The notes under the pieces: model-generated
Databases searched by the model: none
Seen by the model: the letters and a program-made list of their open reading frames with translations, nothing else
Told to the model about the DNA's origin: nothing
Program-made: the position numbers and the translations under genes
Assembly (NCBI GenBank): GCA_029027265.1
Contig: CP093061.1
Coordinates: forward strand, 1,364,001 to 1,428,000
Source: Sulfurospirillum_A sp029027265
Lineage (GTDB): Bacteria > Campylobacterota > Campylobacteria > Campylobacterales > Sulfurospirillaceae
Length of the DNA: 64,000 nt
Direction: 5' to 3'
Shown here: positions 17,800 through 25,574 of the stretch, in pieces
How the letters are laid out: each line of letters opens with the position of its first letter
How positions within the stretch are numbered: position 1 is the first letter of the stretch

Positions 17800-19686
17800 T
17801 TATAATGCTTTAGCAATAATTTTATTTAATCTTTTTGCAAAGCCGTTTATGTCCTCTATTTTCATTCCTTCTGCAAGTCTAGCTTGATCCATTAGTAGAA
17901 ATGAAACATCATTAAGAAGTTCATCATCATTTTTTGTTAGTAATTTTTCAAAAATTTCATGTTTAGGATTGATTTCAAGGATTGGTTTTACAGTTGGAAG
18001 ATTATCTTGTCCCATTTGCTTCATCATCTGTTGCATCTGAAAATCAGGGTCGTTTTTATCGTAGATAAGAACTGATGGAGAATCATTCAAACGGCTTGAG
18101 ATTTTAACATTTTTAGCATCATTTTTTAGAATATCTTTCATTTTTTCAAGAATAGATTGAAACTTTTCTTCATTCTCTTTAGTCTCTTTTTTGTCTTCTT
18201 TTATCTCTTCATCAATATCAGAGTTATTTACTGGTTTGATTGGAGTTTTATCGTATTCTGTAATCATAGGCATAACAATACTATCTACATCTTCATTTAG
18301 AAGAAGAACTTCAATATCTTTTGCTTTAAATTGCTCTATTAGTGGAGAGTTACGAAGTATTGCTTCTTCTCCCGTGATGTAGTAGATTGACTTTTGATCA
18401 TCTTGCATAGCTTCTTTATATTCTTTGAGAGTTACTAGTCCATCACGTTTACTTGATTTGAACATAACTAAATCTAAAAGTTCATTTTTGTTTTCGAAGT
18501 CACCATAAAGACCCTCTTTAAGAACTCTTCCAAAAGTTTTATAAAATTCGGTGTACTTCTCTCTATTTTTAGTTTGAAGTTTTTTAAGCTCACCTAGTAT
18601 TTTTTTAACACTAGATTTTTTAATAGTGTCCATAATACGATTTTTTTGAAGTAGTTCACGACTAACATTTAGAGGTAAGTCTTCCGCATCGATGATACCC
18701 TTAACAAATCTAAGGTAGATAGGAAGAAGTTCTTTTTCATCATCAGTGATAAATACTCTTTTTACATAGAGCTTAACCCCAGGCTGATAATCCATACGGA
18801 AAAGATCCATTGGTGCAGTAGTCGGGATATAAAAAAGCGTAGAGTACTCTATAGTTCCTTCTGCTTTTGTGTGAATCCAGAGGATAGGGTCTGTGCTATC
18901 ATGTGAAATTTGCTTGTAGAAGTCTTTATACTCATTTTTTTTGATTTCACTTTTGTTCATTCTCCATAGAGCTGAAGCTTTATTTACCTGCGTATTTGTT
19001 GTCTCAGTTTTTGAAGGCTCAGTCTCTTTGCCATCATCGTCTTTAACAGCTGGGATATACTCTTCTTTATCCATCCAAATTTCAAATGGAATATGGTTTG
19101 AATATTTTTTTATGATGTTTTCAATAGTATAGAATTCACTAAATTCACTCTCATCATCTTTAAGATAGAGTTTTATTGAAGTTCCATGAGTTTCTTTCGC
19201 AGTTTCAACTATTTCATACTCTCCAGTACCTTCACTTACCCATGTGTATGCTTTATCTTCACCAGCTTTTTTTGAAGTAACTTCTATTTTTTTTGCAACC
19301 ATAAAAGCAGAGTAAAAACCAACGCCAAATTGACCTATCATATTTGAGTCTTTTTTCTGGTCACCACTTAAGTTTTGAACAAATGATTTTGTACCACTTT
19401 TTGCTATAGTTCCAAGGTTTTCTACTAAGTCCTCTTCGTTCATACCGATTCCACTATCACTTAGTATTATAGTTTTTGCTTTTTTATCAAGTGCTATATC
19501 TATGCGTGGTTGGTACTGCAAGTTTTTAAAATTGTCATCAGTAAGCGTAAGATAGTTTAGTTTATCTAATGCATCTGATGAGTTTGAGATTAATTCTCTT
19601 AAAAATATCTCTTTGTTTGAGTATAAAGAGTGTATCATAAGATCTAGTAGTTGTGTAACTTCTGTTTGAAATTGATGTTTTGACAT
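17800..19686 (-). CDS. htpG: Chaperone protein HtpG (bacterial Hsp90)
   Basis: 628 residues, the normal length. N-terminal GHKL ATPase domain with LRELISNSSDALDK, ILSDSGIGMNEEDLVENLGTIAKSGT and GQFGVGFYSAF; middle domain with the conserved VYVKRVFITD-type strand (LYVKRVFITDD), GIIDAEDLPLNVSRE and KNRIMDTIKKSSVKKI; C-terminal dimerisation domain. ATP-dependent cytosolic chaperone. Monocistronic by position, with an IS relic downstream and a divergent gene upstream. Its start is preceded by AAGGAT. No CIRCE-type inverted repeat was seen upstream. Confidence 0.97.
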   Translation of the reverse strand: MSKHQFQTEVTQLLDLMIHSLYSNKEIFLRELISNSSDALDKLNYLTLTDDNFKNLQYQPRIDIALDKKAKTIILSDSGIGMNEEDLVENLGTIAKSGTKSFVQNLSGDQKKDSNMIGQFGVGFYSAFMVAKKIEVTSKKAGEDKAYTWVSEGTGEYEIVETAKETHGTSIKLYLKDDESEFSEFYTIENIIKKYSNHIPFEIWMDKEEYIPAVKDDDGKETEPSKTETTNTQVNKASALWRMNKSEIKKNEYKDFYKQISHDSTDPILWIHTKAEGTIEYSTLFYIPTTAPMDLFRMDYQPGVKLYVKRVFITDDEKELLPIYLRFVKGIIDAEDLPLNVSRELLQKNRIMDTIKKSSVKKILGELKKLQTKNREKYTEFYKTFGRVLKEGLYGDFENKNELLDLVMFKSSKRDGLVTLKEYKEAMQDDQKSIYYITGEEAILRNSPLIEQFKAKDIEVLLLNEDVDSIVMPMITEYDKTPIKPVNNSDIDEEIKEDKKETKENEEKFQSILEKMKDILKNDAKNVKISSRLNDSPSVLIYDKNDPDFQMQQMMKQMGQDNLPTVKPILEINPKHEIFEKLLTKNDDELLNDVSFLLMDQARLAEGMKIEDINGFAKRLNKIIAKAL

Positions 19687-19916
19687 CGTTTAAATCCTTA
19701 TATGTTTTTGGCAATTATATCAAGAGTTTGCTAAAAAAATGATAAAGTTATATTTTATATATTAGTTATCTTTAGTGAGTCTATATCAACTTTGAAATGT
19801 ATCATAAAGAAACATAACTTTTATTTATAGTTCGAAGGTGATATATTATATACAATTTAAAATAGTTTTAAGTCTATTAATATATACTAAATCAAGTTTT
19901 AATATAAGGGTTGATT

Positions 19917-20324
19917 ATGAAAAAAGTTTTATTACTAAGTGCTGGAAATCCTTGCAGAGCTATCATAGCAGCGTCTATTTTAACAAAATATGTTGATGCA
20001 AACTTAGATATAAATTTTGTTGGAGCAGGACTTGAAAATAACAATATTATCAATGAAAATGCAATGAAAATTCTTATAGAAGAGGGGATTGATATTAGTA
20101 AATTAAGTCCTAAAATACTAGAAGATGTAGAAGATAGTGATTTTGATTTAATTTTAACTATATGTTCTCATTCAAAAGAAAAATGTCCCAAATTTCCAAA
20201 AATTACACCTACAATTCATATGGAATTTCCTGTAATAGACAATGAAGATGAAGCTACATGTAGAGCTTTAGTTCAAAGAATAAAAACTAAAGCGAAATCT
20301 ATTATTTTAAAAAGTATTCAATAG
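19917..20324 (+). CDS. ArsC/low-molecular-weight phosphatase-like protein lacking the catalytic Cys
   Basis: 135 residues, the size of thioredoxin-coupled arsenate reductases. The P-loop of this family is C-x5-R (for example VCTGNSCRS), but here it reads LLSAGNPCRAI: the nucleophilic first Cys is Ser, while the second Cys and the Arg remain. Further along, ILTICSHSKEKCPKFP matches the ArsC redox-cysteine segment. The start chosen (ATG 19917) has AAGGG six bases upstream. It is convergent with crcB, overlapping it by 23 bp. It may have lost phosphatase/reductase activity or act as a binding protein; the loss of the key Cys is read directly from sequence. Confidence 0.75.
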   Translation: MKKVLLLSAGNPCRAIIAASILTKYVDANLDINFVGAGLENNNIINENAMKILIEEGIDISKLSPKILEDVEDSDFDLILTICSHSKEKCPKFPKITPTIHMEFPVIDNEDEATCRALVQRIKTKAKSIILKSIQ

Positions 20325-20688
20325 TTTTAAAACCAGTTCCCGCTGCTACAACTGTTGCTATTACATTTAGAACTATATTAGTTAATCCCAAAACAAAGCT
20401 ACCACCGTTAAATAACCAAAAAGTTTCCAATGCAAAAGTTGAGTACGTAGTTAAAGCACCCATCATACCTGTGGAAAGAAATGATTTCATAGGAGTAGAG
20501 AAAAACTCAGTATAAGTAAAAAGAGCAAATAAAACACCTAGAATCAAACTACCTATAACATTAACTCCAAGTGTTCCAAAAGGTAACTCATTAGGAACAT
20601 TACGGTTTATAAGACCATTAAGGTACGCGCGCCCAACAGCTCCAATGAAACCGCCACTACCTATGGCTAGTATAGTTTGCCAATTCAT
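20302..20688 (-). CDS. crcB: Fluoride channel protein CrcB/Fluc
   Basis: 128 residues, four membrane helices, with the Fluc signatures GGFIGAVGRAYL near the N-terminus, PFGTLGVNVIGSLILG (Asn-containing helix) and the conserved TYSTFALE segment (GMMGALTTYSTF). Fluc channels work as dimers to expel fluoride. It overlaps the end of the plsC-like gene upstream (32 bp) and is convergent with the ArsC-like gene. Confidence 0.93.
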   Translation of the reverse strand: MNWQTILAIGSGGFIGAVGRAYLNGLINRNVPNELPFGTLGVNVIGSLILGVLFALFTYTEFFSTPMKSFLSTGMMGALTTYSTFALETFWLFNGGSFVLGLTNIVLNVIATVVAAGTGFKTIEYFLK

Positions 20689-21355
20689 CAGTTAACCTTT
20701 TTTGCATATTTTTTTTCATTGTTTCAAACCAGTTTTCGTCTTCTTTAGGATTTATGGAGTTTAAGTAGATTATAGATATATTTCCACTATGAGCTGTTAA
20801 TTTTTTTGAATCAAATATATGTTTTGTATTGACTATAACTACCGGTTGTACTTTTAAATTCAATTTTTCGGCAAGTATTTTAGCTCCATTTTGAAATTCT
20901 AGTAGGCATGTTCCATCTCCTCTTGTTCCTTCAGGAAACATTGCTACAACTCTTCCTTCACTAACTCTCTGTTTTGTAAGTTTTATAATTTTTATGATTG
21001 AACGTTTGTCTTTTCTGTCTATTGCTATCATTTCAGGTGCCGTTATGATATGTCCAAAAAGTGGAATTTGTTGTAACTCTTTTTTTGCTACCCAACATTG
21101 GTCTTTTGGATAAATAGCTTCAAGTGCAATTATATCAACTGCACTTTGGTGGTTAACTAAGATTAGTTTTGCTTCAGTATCAGGTTTACCTTTTTTTATT
21201 ATGTTAAACCCCATAATATAAGTCTGCATATTTGCCCAAATTTTTCTTATTTTATGTCGTTTATCTTTAAATGTATAAAGAAATATAATCAATATTAAAA
21301 TTGTTATAACAAATTCTATAACAATAAAAATTCCTTTAATCTTTGCTATCATCAA
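20657..21355 (-). CDS. plsC: 1-acyl-sn-glycerol-3-phosphate acyltransferase (PlsC family)
   Basis: 232 residues. N-terminal membrane anchor (about 8-27), acyltransferase box NHQSAVDI (HxxxxD), substrate-binding block FPEGTRGDG and the downstream VQPVVIVN strand. It would acylate lysophosphatidate to phosphatidate at the inner membrane. Met1 and Met2 are adjacent and cannot be told apart. It overlaps both neighbours (BatD/SH3-like gene upstream, crcB downstream), so the three are probably translated from one transcript that begins at purC or earlier. Confidence 0.9.
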   Translation of the reverse strand: MMIAKIKGIFIVIEFVITILILIIFLYTFKDKRHKIRKIWANMQTYIMGFNIIKKGKPDTEAKLILVNHQSAVDIIALEAIYPKDQCWVAKKELQQIPLFGHIITAPEMIAIDRKDKRSIIKIIKLTKQRVSEGRVVAMFPEGTRGDGTCLLEFQNGAKILAEKLNLKVQPVVIVNTKHIFDSKKLTAHSGNISIIYLNSINPKEDENWFETMKKNMQKRLTDELANYTSHR

Positions 21356-22442
21356 TCCATCCTATCTTTCCATTTGGAAGTAGTATCTTTATATAATTAT
21401 CTTTTTCATCAAGTTTTTGAGCGTAAAGAGTTCTATTTGTTGTGTAGAATATAGTAGATTTTTGTGTAGGAAGAATTTTAATTTTGCTTCCTTTATCAAT
21501 TTTAACGCTATTTAGTGGATTTTTGTCATATGCAACTAATCCAATTAAAATAATTAAAAATATGATATATGCTATTTTTCTTCTTCGTATAAAGAGTATG
21601 AGAAGTATTAAAGCCATAACACCATAAGCTCCATCTTTATATATTTGTAAGCTACTCTCAGCAGGATTTAGATCAACTTGAGTGCTTATTTTATCATCAG
21701 TTACTACTATAGGTATGGAGAGCTTTTCAAATTTATTTGAACTTATATTAAAATAAGTAAAAATAAAGTTTTTTGTAAAATCAGGGATTATTGCATAATA
21801 ATAAATTTTAAAATATGGAAGATTACTACTGCTTGAGTCAATACCGTCTCTTATTACCCACTTTAAACTAAAATCTTTTAAGTTTGCTTCCATGGCTTCT
21901 ATTTCTAATACTATTATAAAACTTTTATCATCAAATTGAGTAGTTTTATGTTTTTTTATCTTTAGTGATTTAGCTATGACTCCACTAAATTGTTTTGTTC
22001 CATTTAGTTTTATAATACTAGGTGTTGCTGCTTGTAGTGTGCCGCTATCTATTTTATAAGAGTTTTGGTATATATTTAGACGTAAAGATGGTAGTTTAGC
22101 ACTAATATCATTTGCTTTCATATAGAAAGTATTATAGAAGATGTTGTCACTAAACCACTGCCATTTAGCATCTGGATTTATTATTTCTAAGTTTTCTGAG
22201 TCTTGAAAACTACTTGTTATCTCTTCAAAATCATCATTTGCTATTATTGCTTTTACTTTTATTGGAAATAGTTCTCCCACGTATACCTTTGAAGGTTTCT
22301 CTTCATAAGAGAGAAATATTGATTGTACTTTTGGTGTACTTATAGTACTGCTATTTGTTTCATTACTCTCATTGGTATCATAAACACTTTGAGCAAATAT
22401 GATAGTAGTAAAACAAAAAAGCAGTACTAGAAGTTTTTTCAT
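21336..22442 (-). CDS. Secreted/membrane protein with BatD-like front and SH3-like tail
   Basis: 368 residues. Signal peptide (MKKLLVLLFCFTTIIFAQS), a long beta-rich region (about 35-265; starts VQSIFLSYEEKPSKVYVGELFPIKVKA-like, as in BatD/oxygen-tolerance proteins), two close membrane helices (about 273-306), and a C-terminal segment (about 318-368) with an SH3-like pattern ending ILLPNGKIGWIDDS. No enzymatic motif. It overlaps purQ by 1 bp at its start and plsC at its end. Its role is unknown; the BatD resemblance is an impression from the pattern, not a search. Confidence 0.7.
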   Translation of the reverse strand: MKKLLVLLFCFTTIIFAQSVYDTNESNETNSSTISTPKVQSIFLSYEEKPSKVYVGELFPIKVKAIIANDDFEEITSSFQDSENLEIINPDAKWQWFSDNIFYNTFYMKANDISAKLPSLRLNIYQNSYKIDSGTLQAATPSIIKLNGTKQFSGVIAKSLKIKKHKTTQFDDKSFIIVLEIEAMEANLKDFSLKWVIRDGIDSSSSNLPYFKIYYYAIIPDFTKNFIFTYFNISSNKFEKLSIPIVVTDDKISTQVDLNPAESSLQIYKDGAYGVMALILLILFIRRRKIAYIIFLIILIGLVAYDKNPLNSVKIDKGSKIKILPTQKSTIFYTTNRTLYAQKLDEKDNYIKILLPNGKIGWIDDSKD

Positions 22443-23116
22443 TAGTCTTCCATAATACCTTCAAGCATTTTTACACCATCAGATGAGCCTAGAAGTGTTT
22501 CAATAGCACGTTCAGGATGAGGCATAAGACCAAATACATTTCTATTCTCATTACAAATACAAGCAATGGAATCAACTGATCCATTTGGATTTTTGTCAAT
22601 ACCATTCTCATCGGCATATTTTAGTAGTACTTGATTGTTAGTGTAAAGTTTTTCTAAACCTTGATCATCTATGAAGTAGTTTCCTTCTCCATGAGCAATA
22701 GGTATATTTATAACATCACCAACGTTTAGCTTTTGTAAAAACTTGTTTTCGTTGTTAGTAACTCTTAGGTGATGATATTTTGATATAAAATGTACATTAG
22801 AGTTTCTTTTCATAGCACCCTCAAGTAGTCCCATTTCTAAAAGCATTTGAAAACCATTACAGATACCAAGAACTTTTCCACCCTGAGATGCAAAGCGTAT
22901 AACATCTTTCATAATCGGAGAAAACTTAGCTATTGCCGCACTTCTAAGATAATCACCATAACTAAAACCACCGGGAAGAACTACTAAATCAGTATCTGTT
23001 GGAAGAGTATCATTTTTATGAAAAACTAGTTCAACATCAGCATTTAGTTTTTCAAATGCATATTTTGTATCCATTTCACAGTTTGTCCCTGGAAAGACAA
23101 TAACACTAACTTTCAT
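22442..23116 (-). CDS. purQ: Phosphoribosylformylglycinamidine synthase subunit PurQ
   Basis: 224 residues, class I glutamine amidotransferase. The nucleophile Cys lies in GGKVLGICNGFQML; the catalytic His/Glu pair is in LMPHPERA at the C-terminus; PGGFSYGDYLR forms the oxyanion region. It supplies ammonia to PurL for conversion of FGAR to FGAM in purine synthesis. It directly abuts purS (shared base) in the order purC-purS-purQ on the minus strand. Confidence 0.96.
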   Translation of the reverse strand: MKVSVIVFPGTNCEMDTKYAFEKLNADVELVFHKNDTLPTDTDLVVLPGGFSYGDYLRSAAIAKFSPIMKDVIRFASQGGKVLGICNGFQMLLEMGLLEGAMKRNSNVHFISKYHHLRVTNNENKFLQKLNVGDVINIPIAHGEGNYFIDDQGLEKLYTNNQVLLKYADENGIDKNPNGSVDSIACICNENRNVFGLMPHPERAIETLLGSSDGVKMLEGIMED

Positions 23117-23355
23117 TACGCTATCTCTATCTCATAGTTTTCTATAACAGTATTTGCTAGTAATTCTTCACACATTTGGGATACTCTTGCAACTGCTTTT
23201 TCTTTGTCAGTTTCATTTACCTGCATAATTATTTGTTTTCCGATTCTGACATCGTCAATTTCGTTAAAACTAAGAGCACTTAGTGCATGATGAACTGCCT
23301 TACCTTGAGGGTCAAGTACACCTTCTTTTAACTGTATATTTACTATGATTTTCAT
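23116..23355 (-). CDS. purS: Phosphoribosylformylglycinamidine synthase subunit PurS
   Basis: 79 residues, the normal PurS size, with the family pattern KEGVLDPQGKAVHHALSALSF near the N-terminus, the middle strand IGKQIIMQV and a C-terminus ending LLANTVIENYEIEI. PurS bridges PurQ and the small-type PurL. Located 11 bp after purC and touching purQ. Confidence 0.94.
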   Translation of the reverse strand: MKIIVNIQLKEGVLDPQGKAVHHALSALSFNEIDDVRIGKQIIMQVNETDKEKAVARVSQMCEELLANTVIENYEIEIA

Positions 23356-23366
23356 TTTGTGTCCTA

Positions 23367-24077
23367 TTACTTTAAAATTCTGTTCAGTACTTCTTGATAT
23401 GCGACTTTAACATTACCAAGATCTTGTCTAAATATATCTTTATCTAGTTTTTCATTTGTATCCATATCCCAAAAACGACAGCTATCAGGACTGATTTCAT
23501 CTGCTAGTAAGATATTACCTTCGCTATCTACCCCAAACTCTACTTTAAAATCAACTAAGTTTAGTCTACGCTCAGTGAAGAATTTTTTAAGTATGGAGTT
23601 TATTTCACGGCCAAGTCTTTTTAGCTCTTCTAAATCAGATTCGCTTTTAACCAAATCCATCATTATGCAGTGTTCATCATTCAAAATAGGGTCATTTAGT
23701 GCATCATCTTTATAATAAAACTCTACTAAGGAGAATGACAATACAGTTCCATCTTTGATTCCTAGGCGTTTAGTAAGTGAACCAGTTGCAATATTTCTTA
23801 CAACGACTTCAATCATGATAATGTCTACTTTTTTTATAAGCTGATTATTGTCATCAAGTGTTTTTACTAGGTGAGTTTTGATACCATGTTTTTCAAGTAG
23901 TGCAAAAAGTTGAGTGCTTATTTTGCAGTTAAGTGCACCTTTCCCCTCTTCGCTACCTTTTTTTGCTGCGTTTCCAGCAGTTAAATCATCTTTGAACTCT
24001 GATATAAGAAGATTTGTATCTTCAGTATTATATAACCTTTTAGCTTTTCCTTCGTACAGTAATCCTTGTTTTTCCAC
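23367..24077 (-). CDS. purC: Phosphoribosylaminoimidazole-succinocarboxamide synthase (SAICAR synthetase)
   Basis: 236 residues. Starts KQGLLYEGKAKRLYNT, followed by DDLTAGNAAKKG, VVRNIATGSLTKRLG, the LVDFKVEFG segment and the ATP-binding DEISPDSCRFWD. It ligates aspartate to CAIR. Located 14 bp after ctpA; purC-purS-purQ form one block, and the downstream membrane-protein genes probably share the transcript. Confidence 0.96.
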   Translation of the reverse strand: MEKQGLLYEGKAKRLYNTEDTNLLISEFKDDLTAGNAAKKGSEEGKGALNCKISTQLFALLEKHGIKTHLVKTLDDNNQLIKKVDIIMIEVVVRNIATGSLTKRLGIKDGTVLSFSLVEFYYKDDALNDPILNDEHCIMMDLVKSESDLEELKRLGREINSILKKFFTERRLNLVDFKVEFGVDSEGNILLADEISPDSCRFWDMDTNEKLDKDIFRQDLGNVKVAYQEVLNRILK

Positions 24078-24091
24078 GTCTAATCTCCTTG

Positions 24092-25414
24092 TTATTTTTT
24101 TATGCTTAATACTTTGATGATATCAATACCACTTTTTAACTGTAAATCTCTGAGTATATCTTCTTCAATTATAATTTTTTTCTTCTCTTCTTTAGTTTTC
24201 TTTTTCTCTTTTTTCTTTTCTTTGTCTTCTTTTTTTCCATCTACTTTTTTTAACTCTTCTTCTAAATGCTGTTTAAGCTCGTTTTCTTTTATCATAAACT
24301 CATTAGACTTATGAGGAACTTTTCCTGGGTAAACCAAAATATCTGGTGTTACACCAACAGCTTGTATAGTCCTTCCACTTGGAAGATAGTATCTTGCAAT
24401 AGTAAGTCTAAGAGCTTCTTCTTCGTCAATAGGCAAGATTATTTGAACACTACCTTTTCCAAAAGTTTTCTCTCCAACTACAATAGCACGTTTATGGTCT
24501 TGCAAGGCACCACTTACAATTTCACTTGCACTTGCACTTCCTCCATTTACTAAAACAACTACAGGTATGTCAGTGATAGTTCCAACTTTTGTTGCACTAT
24601 ATTCACTGTTTTGATCTTCATTACGACCTTTTTGAGAAACAATAACACCGTTATCTACAAACAAGTCGGTCAATCCAACAGCTTGGTTTAAAAGACCTCC
24701 AGGGTTGTTTCTTAAATCTAAAATAATACCTTTTACATCTCTGTTTTTGCTAAGAGCTTCTTTTGTTTTTCTTACTACATTTTTATCGAAGTTTATAACT
24801 CTTATGTAGAGTATGTTTTCATTTTCTATAGTTTTTGTATATACAGAGTCTATTTTTATAATATCTCTTGTGATAGGAATAACTAGAGGGTTACTTTCTC
24901 CATCTCTTACAATTGTAAGAGTTAAGCTAGTTCCTGGTTTTCCTCTCATGATTCCTACAGCTTCATCTATAGTCATATTGAGTGTTGATTTCTTGTTTAT
25001 TTTTAAAATTATGTCACTTGCTTTTACGCCAGCTTTGTCAGCAGGAGTTCCTTCCATAGGAGCAATGATAGTAAGAGCACCATCTCTTATGCCAATTGTA
25101 ATACCAAGCCCACCAAATTCTCCATCTGTTTGGATTTTCAAATCTTTAAAGTGTTTTGTATCTAAAAAAGATGAATGAGCATCTAAGTTTTCTAAAAGTC
25201 CTTTAATGGACTTGTTAACAATCTCTTGAATTTTAAGATCATCTACATAATATTTTTCAACAGTTCCTAAAACCTTAGTAAATTTAGCAAGTGATGATAA
25301 GCGACTCTCTTCGGTAGTTACCTTATCTTTTGCCATAAGTGCAGAAGAGAGTAGAAGTGTTGTACCAATAAGTGTTGCGGCAAAGCCAAACGTTGCGAAC
25401 TTGAAATGTTTCAT
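24092..25414 (-). CDS. ctpA: Carboxy-terminal processing protease CtpA (S41 family)
   Basis: 440 residues. N-terminal signal anchor (about 8-29), S41 N-domain, PDZ domain (about 95-180; FGGLGITIG, GTPADKAGVKASDIILKI), and protease domain with the Ser/Lys dyad: Ser in NGGSASASEIVSGAL and Lys in GEKTFGKGSVQ. A highly lysine/glutamate-rich stretch (about 392-420) precedes the C-terminus. Periplasmic processing protease. Divergent from clpB; it leads the purC-purS-purQ block. Confidence 0.95.
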   Translation of the reverse strand: MKHFKFATFGFAATLIGTTLLLSSALMAKDKVTTEESRLSSLAKFTKVLGTVEKYYVDDLKIQEIVNKSIKGLLENLDAHSSFLDTKHFKDLKIQTDGEFGGLGITIGIRDGALTIIAPMEGTPADKAGVKASDIILKINKKSTLNMTIDEAVGIMRGKPGTSLTLTIVRDGESNPLVIPITRDIIKIDSVYTKTIENENILYIRVINFDKNVVRKTKEALSKNRDVKGIILDLRNNPGGLLNQAVGLTDLFVDNGVIVSQKGRNEDQNSEYSATKVGTITDIPVVVLVNGGSASASEIVSGALQDHKRAIVVGEKTFGKGSVQIILPIDEEEALRLTIARYYLPSGRTIQAVGVTPDILVYPGKVPHKSNEFMIKENELKQHLEEELKKVDGKKEDKEKKKEKKKTKEEKKKIIIEEDILRDLQLKSGIDIIKVLSIKK

Positions 25415-25525
25415 ATAATCTCCATTTATAAAAAGTAGATTATATAGAAATTTTACTAAAAAAGCTATAAAGTCTCTACATGTAAAGAAAATAGAGAACT
25501 ATATGAATAAAAAAATTTAAGAAAC

Positions 25526-25554
25526 TTGACAGAGATAGACTAAAGTTGTATAAT
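25526..25554 (+). promoter_or_regulatory. Consensus sigma70 promoter of clpB
   Basis: TTGACA (25526-25531), 17-bp spacer and TATAAT (25549-25554), a perfect consensus, 20 bp before the clpB start with AAAGGG as ribosome-binding site. A TACATGTA word lies about 40 bp upstream (25477-25484). I saw no CIRCE or HAIR element, so any heat-shock control must use something else. Confidence 0.8.
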
Positions 25555-25574
25555 TAAAATAAAAAGGGTACAAA

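Noticed and set aside
24102..24553. Plus-strand frames opposite ctpA
   Set aside because: Phe/Ser-rich shadows of the Lys/Glu-rich tail of CtpA.
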